From positions 1,240,001 to 1,304,000 of the forward strand of contig JAUMBQ010000006.1 in NCBI GenBank assembly GCA_032119595.1: a stretch of 64,000 nucleotides of DNA, read 5' to 3'. Within the stretch, counting starts at the first letter, position 1; each line of letters opens with the position of its first letter. Position numbers and translations under genes: made by a program. Below, piece after piece: positions 1-8,422 of the stretch. The DNA comes from JAGIBJ01 sp032119595. GTDB taxonomy: Bacteria > Actinomycetota > Thermoleophilia > Solirubrobacterales > Solirubrobacteraceae. The notes beneath the pieces are model-generated. The model did no database searches. It saw nothing but the letters and a program-made list of their open reading frames with translations, and was not told the origin of the DNA.

Positions 1-853
1 CGTCGCCGAGCAGACTGGCCGGATCGAGACTGTCGGGATCGACTGCGTCGCGATGAACGTCAACGACCTCGTGTGCGTCGGCGCGGAGCCGATCGCGATG
101 GTCGACTACATCGCCGTCGAGCAGAGCGACCCCGAGCGCCTCGGCCAGATCGCCAAGGGCATCGCCGAGGGCGCGCGCCAGTCGAACATCGAGGTTCCCG
201 GCGGCGAAGTCGCCGTGCTGCCCGAGCTGATCAGGGGCCACCCGTCCCCGAACGGCTTTGACCTGTGCGGCGCGGCCGTCGGCACCGTCGCCCTCGACAA
301 GATCATCACCGGCGACCAGATCGCCGCCGGCGACGCGCTCGTCGGCCTGCCGTCGAGCGGCCTGCACTCCAACGGGTACACGCTGGCCCGCCGCGCCCTG
401 CTCGAAGAGGGCAAGCTCGGCCTCGACGACACGCCCGAGGAGCTCGGCGGCGCGACCGTCGCCGACGCGCTCCTGGAGCCGACCGTCATCTACGTCCGCG
501 CCGCGCTGGCACTCATCGAGAGCGATGAGGTCGACGTTCACGGCTTCGCGCACATCACCGGTGGTGGCGTTGCAAACTTGTTGCGCCTCGGTAAGGGCGT
601 CGGCTACGCGATCGACAGCCCGCTGCCGGTGCCCGGCATCTTCCCGCTCGTCCAGCGCCTCGGCAACGTGACCGAGCGCGAGATGTGGGAGGTCTTCAAC
701 ATGGGCTGCGGCTTCGTCGCCACCGTCCCGGCCCCGCAGGCCGCGCGCGCCGCCGAGATCCTCTCCGAGTTCCACCCCGGCTCCGCCATCATCGGCCACG
801 TCACCACGGACTCCGGCGCCGCCACGGTCCGCGGCCAGTCGATCCTCGGCTAG
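1..853 (+). CDS. purM: Phosphoribosylformylglycinamidine cyclo-ligase (AIR synthetase), 5' end missing
   Basis: Converts FGAM to AIR with ATP, step five of purine biosynthesis, in the cytoplasm. The frame is open from base 2 and the start lies outside the window; the first visible residues VAEQTGRIETVGIDCVAMNV, then NDLVCVGAEP and a GGEVAVLPEL segment, are typical of the PurM N-terminal ATP-binding half. The C-terminal half includes HITGGGVANLLR and the FNMGCGF motif near the end. About 283 residues are visible, so roughly the first 50-60 are missing. The stop is followed by a strong hairpin and a convergent RDD gene. No frameshift is seen. Family assignment is secure. Confidence 0.95.
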   Translation, partial: VAEQTGRIETVGIDCVAMNVNDLVCVGAEPIAMVDYIAVEQSDPERLGQIAKGIAEGARQSNIEVPGGEVAVLPELIRGHPSPNGFDLCGAAVGTVALDKIITGDQIAAGDALVGLPSSGLHSNGYTLARRALLEEGKLGLDDTPEELGGATVADALLEPTVIYVRAALALIESDEVDVHGFAHITGGGVANLLRLGKGVGYAIDSPLPVPGIFPLVQRLGNVTEREMWEVFNMGCGFVATVPAPQAARAAEILSEFHPGSAIIGHVTTDSGAATVRGQSILG

Positions 854-862
854 CAGCGCCCA

Positions 863-885
863 CGCTGGCGCTTATCCCGCCAGCG
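863..885. terminator. Hairpin between purM and the convergent RDD operon
   Basis: A perfect 8-bp inverted repeat, CGCTGGCG (863-870) and CGCCAGCG (878-885), with a 7-base loop begins 10 bases after the purM stop. No T-tract follows, which is common in high-G+C genomes. The RDD operon converges from the right, so the hairpin could serve both strands. The remaining 190 bases to 1074 show no gene. Confidence 0.5.
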
Positions 886-1073
886 AGCGGGTCGCCACAG
901 CTGGCGGTGCGGCGCCCCCGTTTCGCCTGCGCTCGGGCTACGTGGCGCGCCTCCGGCTCAGGGACGGGTCCGGGCCAGCGCGGAGGCGCACCGCGGCTTG
1001 AGAGCCAAGCGTGGCCCGGCAGAACCTGGCCAACGTGCGCTCAGCGTGACCGCTGCCGCGTCGGCTTCGCCGC

Positions 1074-1859
1074 TCAGCCTTGCGGCGGGGCCGTGATCAC
1101 GCGGGTGCCGCCGATGGCGTCGTGGCCGGTGCGGCGCTGCTGATCCCAGAGGGGCCAAAGGTAGTTGGCGACGCCGGCGATGCCGAGAGTGAGGAGCGCG
1201 AGGGTGCCGACCACGATGGTGCGGCCGAAGAGCTCGCGGCGCATCGCGGTGCGCAGATCCATGGTGCCGCCGTCGGCTCGCATGACGCGGATGCCGAGGG
1301 CGCGCTTGCCGGGCGTCTGGCCGTTCCAGTTCGCCAGGAAGAACGCCGGGATCACGCCGACGAGCAGGCGCATGACCACGACGGCCACGTAGAGCGGCGC
1401 GGGGTCGGCGACGCTGTCGGGGAGCGGCGTGAGGAGCCCGAAGAACCGGATGGACTCGTCGACCGTGAGGCCCTGCCAGAGGCCGACGGGCACGGCGAAC
1501 GCCAAGCCGATCAGGCCAAACAGGAACCCGTCGATGAGATACGCGCCCAGCCGTCGGCCCCAGCTCGCGAGGGTGAAGACCCCGGCCGCGGCGCCGGGCT
1601 GCCCGGACGCGTTGTTCGCAGCAACGTAGGCGGCGGCGACCTGACCCGGAGCCGGCCTGCCCTGGTGCGGCTGGCCCCAGGCACCCACGAGCGGCTCGAC
1701 GGGAGGAAGGCGCGGCGCGGAGCCGTCGAGCGGCTGCCAGATCGACGGCGCTGGCGCGTCCTCGGGCACGGCCTTCTGGAGATCCGGCGTCGCCGCGGAC
1801 TCGGGCGTCGCCTTACGGAGATCCGGGGCAGGGGTGTCGTCTGGGGTCTCGTGCGTCAT
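1074..1859 (-). CDS. RDD family membrane protein (first of four paralogues by position)
   Basis: 261 residues. The N-terminal ~90 residues are a Pro/Ala-rich cytoplasmic-looking tail; from about residue 95 an RDD domain follows: GRRLGAYLIDGFLF (conserved Arg and first Asp), two to three membrane segments, then GQTPGKRALGIRVMRADGG, the family's hallmark loop. RDD proteins are poorly defined; some act as cation/proton antiporters, so no substrate is assigned. Its ATG overlaps the TGA of the upstream RDD gene (1856-1859, ATGA), so the two should be translationally coupled. It is the last gene of a four-paralogue minus-strand run. Confidence 0.85.
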   Translation of the reverse strand: MTHETPDDTPAPDLRKATPESAATPDLQKAVPEDAPAPSIWQPLDGSAPRLPPVEPLVGAWGQPHQGRPAPGQVAAAYVAANNASGQPGAAAGVFTLASWGRRLGAYLIDGFLFGLIGLAFAVPVGLWQGLTVDESIRFFGLLTPLPDSVADPAPLYVAVVVMRLLVGVIPAFFLANWNGQTPGKRALGIRVMRADGGTMDLRTAMRRELFGRTIVVGTLALLTLGIAGVANYLWPLWDQQRRTGHDAIGGTRVITAPPQG

Positions 1860-2674
1860 CGCTGCTCTTCAGCATCTACGACCACGCGGGAACGCGCGAC
1901 CATGTCATGCAGCGTACGGCGCTCGCGGTCGCCAAGCGGCCACAGGTACTGCGCGAGCTGCAACGTCCCCAGCGACACGATCGCTCCGATCCCGAACAGC
2001 ACCTCGCGCACCACCAGCGTGCGGTACAGCGCCCACGCGAACGTGATCGGCTGGCCGTTCTCCCGCATCACGCGGATCCCGATCAGCCGACCGCCGAGCG
2101 TCTGGCCGGCGGTGCGGCTGATGAACACGGCGCCGTAGAGCCCGATCACCACCCAGTACACGGCGATCGCCGCCAGCAGCACGATGGCCGTCCAATAGAT
2201 CAGTCGCGCGATCGGGAAGGCTTCGGTGCTGCTGTCGACGATCGTGTCGAAATCGGCTTGGAGGCGCGGATCGTCGGCGGCGCGCTGAACCAGGCCCGGG
2301 AGCAGCAACGCCCAGAGCGCGACCAAGGGCACGAGCACGACCGCGAGATCGATCAGGTACGCCTTCGCCCGCTGGCCCCAGTTCGCGAGCACGTACACCG
2401 GCTGCCCGGTTGGCGTTCCGCCCGGACCTGGCGCGGCGGTCGGGGGCCCGCCGAATGCGCCGCCGGGTGGTGGCGCGTCATACGAGCCGCCGGGCGGAGG
2501 ACTGCTGAGCGGCGGGACGCTGGGCGGCGTCGGCGCACCCGAGGAGCGGCCACGCCGCTGGGCACCCGTCGGTACCCCGGCCGGCGGCCAGCTCGAGGCG
2601 TGGGCCGGCCCGGGCTGCGGTGGCCCGTCGCAGTCGTCAGGAAGCGACGGGCCAGTGCGCGGTCCGTCAGCCAC
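1856..2674 (-). CDS. RDD family membrane protein
   Basis: 272 residues from a GTG at 2672-2674 that lies just inside the end of the upstream RDD gene (its TGA is 2667-2669). An ATG further upstream (2777-2779) is in frame but would add about 35 residues encoded inside the neighbour, so GTG is preferred. The N-terminal ~100 residues are a Pro/Gly-rich low-complexity tail. The domain then reads GQRAKAYLIDLAVVL, membrane segments, and GQTLGGRLIGIRVMRENG, where the usual GKR is replaced by GGR. It ends in the family-type LGTLQLAQYLWPLGD segment. Same operon as the other RDD genes. Confidence 0.85.
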   Translation of the reverse strand: MADGPRTGPSLPDDCDGPPQPGPAHASSWPPAGVPTGAQRRGRSSGAPTPPSVPPLSSPPPGGSYDAPPPGGAFGGPPTAAPGPGGTPTGQPVYVLANWGQRAKAYLIDLAVVLVPLVALWALLLPGLVQRAADDPRLQADFDTIVDSSTEAFPIARLIYWTAIVLLAAIAVYWVVIGLYGAVFISRTAGQTLGGRLIGIRVMRENGQPITFAWALYRTLVVREVLFGIGAIVSLGTLQLAQYLWPLGDRERRTLHDMVARSRVVVDAEEQR

Positions 2675-3287
2675 GCACCACGCGGGTGTTGACGATGATG
2701 TCGTGCAGCGCGCGCTGCTCGCTGTCCCACAGCGGCCACAGGTAATCAGCCAGGGATGCGAGTCCGAACGTGAAGGCATTGGCGATGCCGAACAGGAGCT
2801 GCTTGATGACCACCTCGCGGTAGGCCGCGTAGCCGAAGGTCATCGGCAGGCCCTCGGCGCGGACGACCCGGATCCCGACGGCACGCTTGCCGGGAGTCGC
2901 GCCATCCCACTTCGACATGAAGTACGGGGCGTAGATGAGAGCGACCACCGCGTAGAGGCAAATCAGGACGAAGAAAGCGATGAACGTCGCGAAGAGGCCG
3001 GCGCCGCTGGCCGCGTCGCTGTCGCCGGTGAGCGAGAGCCCGAACATCGCGAAGACGATCAGCATCAACGGGATGAACGGGACCATCAGGATGAGTCCGT
3101 CGATCAGCGTCGCGCCGACGCGTCGCCACCAGCCCGACAGCTCGTACGTGCCGCCGTGGATGATCGGCCCGCCTGGGGTGCCGGCCGGCGGGAGCGGCTG
3201 ATGCAGCGCGCCCGCGGGCTTCTCGAACGACGGGCCGCCGGGCAGGCTGGGCCCACTGCCGCCGGGCAGGCCAGAGTCGGCGTTCAT
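2667..3287 (-). CDS. RDD family membrane protein
   Basis: About 206 residues from ATG 3285-3287 (MNADSGLPGG); another in-frame ATG at 3330-3332 would add 15 residues and neither has a convincing ribosome site. A short Gly/Pro tail leads to the RDD domain with WRRVGATLIDGLIL, two membrane segments, then GATPGKRAVGIRVVRAEG and the LADYLWPLWD segment shared with its paralogues. Its end overlaps the GTG of the next gene by 8 bases. A gap of about 150 bases separates it from the first gene of the run (3440-4045). Confidence 0.85.
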   Translation of the reverse strand: MNADSGLPGGSGPSLPGGPSFEKPAGALHQPLPPAGTPGGPIIHGGTYELSGWWRRVGATLIDGLILMVPFIPLMLIVFAMFGLSLTGDSDAASGAGLFATFIAFFVLICLYAVVALIYAPYFMSKWDGATPGKRAVGIRVVRAEGLPMTFGYAAYREVVIKQLLFGIANAFTFGLASLADYLWPLWDSEQRALHDIIVNTRVVRG

Positions 3288-3439
3288 GACGACGAGGCCG
3301 GTGGATGGGCGGGAGAGGTGATGCGTGGGCATGCGCTGTTGGTGGGTCGTGGTGTGGGTGGGCGACGGAAGCGACGCGTGTCACATCCTGCCCGCTCGAC
3401 CGGGCGCGTCAAGCAACTCGCGTCGCGCAGCCCGCGTGG

Positions 3440-4045
3440 TCAGGCCTTGACGACGCGCGTGCGAGCCATGTAGTCGTGGCCGGCGCGGCTCTGGTCGTCC
3501 CACAGGGGCCAGAGGTAGTTGAGGAGGTACGGCAGGAAGAATGAGCCGCCGACCCAGCCGACGACGATCGTTTTGAAGATCGACTCCCGCAGGACGGCCT
3601 GGCCGAACGTCGGAGCAATGCCTTGCTCGGTGACGACGCGGATGCCGACCATGCGCTTGCCGGGCGTCGCGCCATTCCACATCGCCATGAACGGCGCGGC
3701 GTAGAACAGCAGCACCAGGTGGTAGAGGAAGAGCGCGGAGAGGAAGATGCCGCCGAGGTTGCTGATGCCCTCGGAGTCGTAGACCTCGGTGCTGAATGGG
3801 TCCTCGGCGAAGAGCACGAAGAAGCCGATCGCGAGCGCGAACGTGATCACCCACCGGATCGAAGCGTCGATGAGCACGGCGGCCCAGCGCACGCCCCAGC
3901 CGGCGAGCACGAGGGCGGCCCCAGGCCCCGGCAGCGGCTGCGTCGGCGCGGGCGGAACGGGCGCCTGGAAGATGGGCTTCTGCAGGGACGGTCCCTGGGG
4001 CTGGGCGCCGGGGATGCCGATGGGCTGGTCGGGTGGCTGCGTCAT
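3440..4045 (-). CDS. RDD family membrane protein (operon-leading paralogue)
   Basis: 201 residues from MTQPPDQPIG. A longer reading frame continues upstream to 5113 but lies antisense to the aminotransferase gene and has no coding character, so ATG at 4043-4045 is chosen. The first ~55 residues are Pro-rich; the domain begins GVRWAAVLIDASIRWV, followed by membrane segments, GATPGKRMVGIRVVTEQG and LPYLLNYLWPLWDD. It shares a 48-base divergent promoter region with the aminotransferase and is probably the first gene of the RDD run. Confidence 0.85.
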   Translation of the reverse strand: MTQPPDQPIGIPGAQPQGPSLQKPIFQAPVPPAPTQPLPGPGAALVLAGWGVRWAAVLIDASIRWVITFALAIGFFVLFAEDPFSTEVYDSEGISNLGGIFLSALFLYHLVLLFYAAPFMAMWNGATPGKRMVGIRVVTEQGIAPTFGQAVLRESIFKTIVVGWVGGSFFLPYLLNYLWPLWDDQSRAGHDYMARTRVVKA

Positions 4046-4093
4046 GGTGCTCCGGTGCAGTGTGTCACGCACACCACGGGTAGATTTGGGTGA
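4046..4093. promoter_or_regulatory. Divergent promoter region of the RDD run and the aminotransferase
   Basis: Only 48 bases separate the two start codons. On the plus strand TAGATT (4081-4086) looks like a -10 box and lies 7 bases before the ATG at 4094, so the aminotransferase mRNA would be leaderless. An inverted repeat GTGTG/CACAC surrounds the -35 zone and could bind a regulator. Inferred from sequence only. Confidence 0.35.
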
Positions 4094-5191
4094 ATGACGA
4101 TTCCCGCGTTCGATCCGCGCACGCCCGTGCTTCCGCTTCGTGGCGAGATCGATGCGGCGATTGCCCGGGTTCTGGACTCTGGCGCGTTCGTGCTGGGGCC
4201 CGAGGTGGCAGCCTTCGAGGCGGCCTTCGCGGACTTCCTGGGCGTCAAGCACGTGGTGGCGGTCGCCAATGGCACCGAGGCGATCACGATTGCGCTGCGG
4301 GCGCTCGGCGTCGGCCCGGGCGACGAGGTCGTGGTGCCGTCGTTCACGTTCTTTGCCAGCGCTGAGGCCATTCCGCCGACCGGCGCGACGCCCGTGTTCT
4401 GCGATGTCGATCCGCTCACGCGGTGCGTCACCGCCGAGACGGTCCGCGCTGCGCTCACCCCGCGCACGAAGGCCGTGCTCGTGGTGCACCTGTTCGGCAA
4501 TGTCGCGCCGGTCGCGGAGATCGAGGCGCTCGGCGTGCCGGTGATCGAGGACGCGGCCCAGGCGACGGGCGCACTCGGTCTGCGCGCCGACGGCTCCCTC
4601 GGCGCGGCCGGCACCCTCGGCACCGCGGGCACGTTCTCGTTCTACCCGTCCAAGAACCTTGGAGCCTTCGGCGACGGCGGCGCGATCGCGACGAACGACG
4701 ACGCCCTCGCCTCCCAGGCCCAGCTTCTGCGACTCCATGGCTCGCGCGCGAAGGACACCTACCTCGAGGTCGGCTACAACAGCCGCCTCGATGCAATCCA
4801 GGCGGCGATCCTGGGCGTCCTGCTGCCGCATCTGCCGGCGTGGCTGGAGCATCGCCGCGCCGCCGCCGAGCGCTACCGCGCGAGCGCCCTGGAGGGCGTC
4901 GTCGGCCAGCCGCTCGACGGGCCGGGCACCGTGCCCGCATGGAACCTCTGGGTCGTCACCCATCCCCAGGCCGATCGCCTCGCCGCCGACCTCCAAGAGC
5001 GCGGCATCGAAGCCCGCGCCTACTACCGCGAGCCCATTCACCGCCAGCCCGCAATGCAGGCCTTCCCGCCCGCGATCGACCTCCCCGCGACCAAGCACCT
5101 CGCGGCGCAGCATCTGGCGTTGCCGATCTCGGCGGCGATCACGAATGAACAGATCGACGAAGTCGCCGCGGCGGTGGCTGAGCTGGGGTGA
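4094..5191 (+). CDS. DegT/DnrJ/EryC1/StrS-family PLP-dependent sugar aminotransferase
   Basis: 365 residues, the family's usual length. These enzymes transfer an amino group, usually from glutamate, to a nucleotide-linked keto-sugar. Seen: N-terminal LDSGAFVLGPEVAAFE, PLP-phosphate contacts NGTEAI (59-64), IEDAAQ (151-156, Asp153 for the pyridine nitrogen), and FSFYPSKNLGAFGDGG with the PLP-binding Lys187. The C-terminal small domain has ARAYYREPIHRQ, typical of WecE/PglE-like members. It stands alone, about 16 kb from the polysaccharide genes it may serve. Substrate cannot be read from sequence. Confidence 0.9.
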   Translation: MTIPAFDPRTPVLPLRGEIDAAIARVLDSGAFVLGPEVAAFEAAFADFLGVKHVVAVANGTEAITIALRALGVGPGDEVVVPSFTFFASAEAIPPTGATPVFCDVDPLTRCVTAETVRAALTPRTKAVLVVHLFGNVAPVAEIEALGVPVIEDAAQATGALGLRADGSLGAAGTLGTAGTFSFYPSKNLGAFGDGGAIATNDDALASQAQLLRLHGSRAKDTYLEVGYNSRLDAIQAAILGVLLPHLPAWLEHRRAAAERYRASALEGVVGQPLDGPGTVPAWNLWVVTHPQADRLAADLQERGIEARAYYREPIHRQPAMQAFPPAIDLPATKHLAAQHLALPISAAITNEQIDEVAAAVAELG

Positions 5192-5260
5192 GGGGGACGA
5201 CCGAGGCGACTACCAATCGATGCGGCCGGCAGTTGTCGATTCAACTGATCCGTTGCCGAT

Positions 5261-6205
5261 ATGGGACTGATGACTTCGAAAGCCGCGATTGCGGCCAAAC
5301 GCTCTCCGGAGGCGACAGCGATGGCGTGGGCTCAGGGCCTCGTTTGGTTCGTCGCCTGCGCGGCCTGTGCTGGCTTGTCAATCGCGTCGGCCTGGTTCAT
5401 GCTGCCGGCGGCGGGAGCTGGTCTTGTGGGCGGGGTGAGAGTTGCCCGTCAGCTGCGGACAAGGGTGACGCGTCGCGATGGCCTGATGTGCTCCAGGGTG
5501 GTCGGCGAGAAGACGGTCGCCATTCCCGTCGACGGGGTTGCGGCCATCGGTTTCGACCTTCTCGCGGTCCCCGAGGCCCTTCGTTCGGTGACGGGACCCA
5601 AGTCTGGGAGGGCGTGGGTAGTCGTGCTTCGAATGGCCGACGAGACCGACGTTCCTCTGATGCCGCTCGCATTTCGCGAGTCGGCCGAATCAACGGTCGG
5701 AGAAGAGCGCGTTGCACAAGCCGCCGCGGCATTGGCTGCGAGGCTTGGTATGCCAGTTGAGGAGCTGGACGATGCCCGTCTATCCGATCGGTGCACGCCG
5801 CGCGACGGAGACCCTGTGGTCCGCTCGGGACTCGAGGGGTACAGCGTTCCGCGTGAGGTTGCTTCGCCGTACATCGTTCTCGCGGCAGCGGCGCCGGTCG
5901 TTTTCCACGACCTGGGTGCGGCGCTCAAAGGAATGCAACCCTGGCTCGTTGACTCCCGACAGGCACGCCTCTTTTCCGCTGACACGCAGGAACTTGTCGT
6001 CAAGACCCTCGACGCCCTCCAGCTCGACGATCTTCCTAACAAGCATCGAACGACCGCCGTAGTCGTTGGAGTGCGCAACGGTGATCAGGCCCTCACGGAG
6101 GCGCTGACTTCGTTCGGAGCACGAAACGGCTACACCAGACTCGCCAACGCCAACAGCGCCGGCCAAGCGGTAGAGCGCCTTCTTGCCGTGCATGGTCGGC
6201 GGTAG
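5261..6205 (+). CDS. Hypothetical protein with an N-terminal membrane segment pair
   Basis: 314 residues from ATG 5261; ATG 5270 is an equally possible start. Residues ~20-60 hold two hydrophobic stretches separated by a very short turn, an arrangement seen in proteins with a membrane-anchored PH-like domain (inference). Residues ~70-170 alternate beta-like hydrophobic stretches and could be that domain; the C-terminal ~110 residues (from PYIVLAAAAPVVFHD) look like a separate alpha/beta unit. Codon use is less G+C-biased than in the neighbours. No recognised family and no operon partner. Confidence 0.6.
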   Translation: MGLMTSKAAIAAKRSPEATAMAWAQGLVWFVACAACAGLSIASAWFMLPAAGAGLVGGVRVARQLRTRVTRRDGLMCSRVVGEKTVAIPVDGVAAIGFDLLAVPEALRSVTGPKSGRAWVVVLRMADETDVPLMPLAFRESAESTVGEERVAQAAAALAARLGMPVEELDDARLSDRCTPRDGDPVVRSGLEGYSVPREVASPYIVLAAAAPVVFHDLGAALKGMQPWLVDSRQARLFSADTQELVVKTLDALQLDDLPNKHRTTAVVVGVRNGDQALTEALTSFGARNGYTRLANANSAGQAVERLLAVHGRR

Positions 6206-6220
6206 ACGGGGAATCCCGAC

Positions 6221-6343
6221 TCAGGCCTGAGGGCCACGGCAGGCGACGCAATCACCCTTCTGCTCCAGCCCGCAGCCAAAGTCTTCGTCCGCCAGCGTCC
6301 TGCAGCGGGAACACCGCGCCCCGCTCAGCGCCCCTGCGCCCAC
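6221..6343 (-). CDS. Possible small cysteine-rich (zinc-ribbon-like) protein overlapping the TetR gene
   Basis: A 40-residue frame from GTG 6341-6343 overlaps the last 19 bases of the TetR gene in another frame and runs past it to TGA at 6221-6223. The peptide contains CSRC, then a single Cys in FGCGL, then CVAC, a C-x2-C ... C-x2-C layout that could hold one zinc. The downstream part (6221-6324) is otherwise empty, so the Cys pattern is not a by-product of TetR coding. No clear ribosome site is visible; it would depend on coupling to TetR translation. Speculative. Confidence 0.3.
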   Translation of the reverse strand: MGAGALSGARCSRCRTLADEDFGCGLEQKGDCVACRGPQA

Positions 6344-6951
6344 CGCGCTTGCTTCTCTCGCACGATGTCGACGAAGAAGGCGTGGGCTTTGTTGACGCGG
6401 TCGTAGTCGCCGGTGGCGACGAGGTCCATTTGGAGGCCGCGCATTTGGGCGAGGAGGACGGTGACGGTGAGGTCGACCTCGTCGTCGGGGCAGCCGGCGC
6501 CGACGACGAACTTGCGGAAGACGTCGTTCCAGCCCTTGAAGTCGTTGTCGAAGTAGTCGCTGAAGCGCTCGGGCTCCTGGAGGGCGCGGCCGAAGACCTC
6601 GAAGGAGAGCCGCATCGCGGGCTTGTACTGGGGGCGCGACCACGTCTCCCACCACAGGGCCATGATCGCGGCGCCATCGACGACGGTGCCGTCGGGGATC
6701 TCGGCGTCGGCGTCGGCGGGGAAGGTCTGGCCGCGGAGGCGGTCGACAACCTCGGTGATCAGGTTCTCCTTGGTGCCGAAATGATTGAGCAGCGTGACGT
6801 GCGAAACGCCGACGGCCTCGGCGAGCGGGCGCATTGCGAGATCACCGATGCCGTGATCGAGCACGTAGCGCGTCACGGCCTTCAGCAGCTCCTGGCGACG
6901 ACCTTGGTACCGCAGCGACCTGCCGTCGACCTTGGGCTCAGGAGTGGACAT
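6325..6951 (-). CDS. TetR-family transcriptional regulator
   Basis: 208 residues from ATG 6949-6951 (MSTPEPKVDG); an upstream in-frame ATG at 7197 would run antisense through the ABC promoter and is rejected. The N-terminal helix-turn-helix (about 30-65) reads MRPLAEAVGVSHVTLLNHFG, clearly TetR. The C-terminal ~140 residues are an all-helical ligand domain (WWETWSRPQYKPAMRLSFEV, then FSDYFDNDF). It is divergent from the sugar ABC importer across a 214-base gap and may regulate it, but the ligand is unknown. Confidence 0.88.
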   Translation of the reverse strand: MSTPEPKVDGRSLRYQGRRQELLKAVTRYVLDHGIGDLAMRPLAEAVGVSHVTLLNHFGTKENLITEVVDRLRGQTFPADADAEIPDGTVVDGAAIMALWWETWSRPQYKPAMRLSFEVFGRALQEPERFSDYFDNDFKGWNDVFRKFVVGAGCPDDEVDLTVTVLLAQMRGLQMDLVATGDYDRVNKAHAFFVDIVREKQARWAQGR

Positions 6952-7109
6952 GAGCGGGACTCTAAACCAGCTGCCAGCGACTTCTGTGGGCGGTGGCGAC
7001 CGGATTTGCCCAGAACCGATGTGAGGGCAGGCGTACGCTGATGATTCGCGAAAAGCGGCCTTTTGCACAGAGAACATGACTGTCGCACCGGCGCGCATTC
7101 CACCGCGTA

Positions 7110-7125
7110 TGTGACTAGGGTCACG
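7110..7125. promoter_or_regulatory. CRP/FNR-type binding site upstream of the sugar ABC operon
   Basis: TGTGACTAGGGTCACG matches the CRP consensus TGTGA-N6-TCACA at nine of ten specified positions. It lies 41 bases before the ABC ATPase start and inside the TetR/ABC intergenic region (6952-7165). A CRP-like protein, possibly with cAMP, could tie the importer to carbon status. The regulator is not in this window. Confidence 0.5.
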
Positions 7126-7165
7126 CCTAGGTGGCCCGCTCTCAGGTCGCCAGGGGAGGAGAACG

Positions 7166-8422
7166 ATGGCCGGCGTCACGCTTGACGGCATCAGCAAGAT
7201 CTATCCAGACGGCACCCGCGCGGTCTCATCGATGGACCTTGCCGTGAACGACGGTGAGTTCCTCGTGCTGGTCGGTCCGTCGGGCTGCGGCAAGACCACC
7301 GCGCTGCGGATGGTGGCCGGCCTGGATGAGATCTCCGAGGGCGAGCTGCGCATCGGCGACAAGGTCGTCAATCACACGCCCTCGCGCGACCGCGACATCG
7401 CCATGGTCTTCCAGAGCTACGCGCTCTACCCGCACCTCTCGGTCTACGAGAACATCGCCTTCGGCCTGCGGATCAAGAAGGTCGACAAGGCCGAGATCGA
7501 CCGGCGCGTGCACGAGGCCAGCCGCGCGCTCGACCTCGACAAGTTCCTCGATCGCAAGCCGCGCGCCCTCTCCGGTGGCCAGCGCCAGCGCGTCGCCATG
7601 GGCCGCGCAATCGTGCGCAAGCCCGCGGCGTTCCTGATGGACGAGCCGCTCTCCAACCTCGACGCCAAGCTGCGTGTGCAGACCCGCGCGGAGATCGCCA
7701 AGCTCCAGCAAGACCTCGGCGTCACCACCCTGTACGTCACCCACGACCAGACCGAGGCCCTCACGATGGGCCATCGCGTCGCCGTGATGCGCAAGGGCAC
7801 CCTCCAGCAGGTCGCCCCGCCGCAGGAGCTGTACGACCGCCCGGTGAACCTGTTCGTGGGCGGTTTCATCGGTAGCCCGTCGATGAACATGCTCGAGGCC
7901 ACCCTCGTGAAGGACGGCGACGGATTCCGGGCCGATTTCGGCAGCCAGTCGCTCACACTCGACGCCGAACTCGTCGCGGCGCGCCCCGGCCTGCAGGCCT
8001 ACGAGGGCAAGGAAATCATCGTCGGCATCCGGCCCGAGGCCATCGAGGACGCGGCGCTCGTCGACGACCCACCGGCCGACCGTCGGCTCAAGGGCGTCCT
8101 CACCCTGCGCGAGGCGCTCGGCTCGGAAATCATGGCCCACCTCGAGATCGACGCGCGCCACGCGCAGACCGACGAGGTCCGCGAGCTCGCCGCCGAAACC
8201 GGCGTCACCCCGCTCGACGAGCGCGGTCCCGGCGCGACGATCGTCGGCCGATTCGGGCCGCGCTCCAAGGTCGCCGCGGGCGACACCGTCGAGCTGTTCG
8301 TCGACACCCGCACCCTGCACTTCTTCGACCCCGGCACCGGGCTTGGCATCTACGACCAGCTCCCCGCCGGATCTTCCACCCACACCACTCCGCTCAGTCC
8401 CACTTCCAAGGAGCTCACGTGA
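7166..8422 (+). CDS. Carbohydrate ABC transporter ATP-binding protein (UgpC/MsmX type)
   Basis: 418 residues; ATPase of a CUT1 sugar importer at the inner face of the membrane. Walker A GPSGCGKT (37-44), Q-loop VFQSYALYP (81-89), signature LSGGQ (135-139), Walker B AAFLMDEP with catalytic Glu160, and switch His193 in VTHDQTEA are all intact. The C-terminal ~180 residues are the regulatory TOBE/OB region, which holds a ~30-residue acidic stretch not always found. A strong ribosome site (GGGGAGGAG) precedes the ATG. First gene of a four-gene importer operon; its stop overlaps the next start (GTGA). Confidence 0.93.
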   Translation: MAGVTLDGISKIYPDGTRAVSSMDLAVNDGEFLVLVGPSGCGKTTALRMVAGLDEISEGELRIGDKVVNHTPSRDRDIAMVFQSYALYPHLSVYENIAFGLRIKKVDKAEIDRRVHEASRALDLDKFLDRKPRALSGGQRQRVAMGRAIVRKPAAFLMDEPLSNLDAKLRVQTRAEIAKLQQDLGVTTLYVTHDQTEALTMGHRVAVMRKGTLQQVAPPQELYDRPVNLFVGGFIGSPSMNMLEATLVKDGDGFRADFGSQSLTLDAELVAARPGLQAYEGKEIIVGIRPEAIEDAALVDDPPADRRLKGVLTLREALGSEIMAHLEIDARHAQTDEVRELAAETGVTPLDERGPGATIVGRFGPRSKVAAGDTVELFVDTRTLHFFDPGTGLGIYDQLPAGSSTHTTPLSPTSKELT

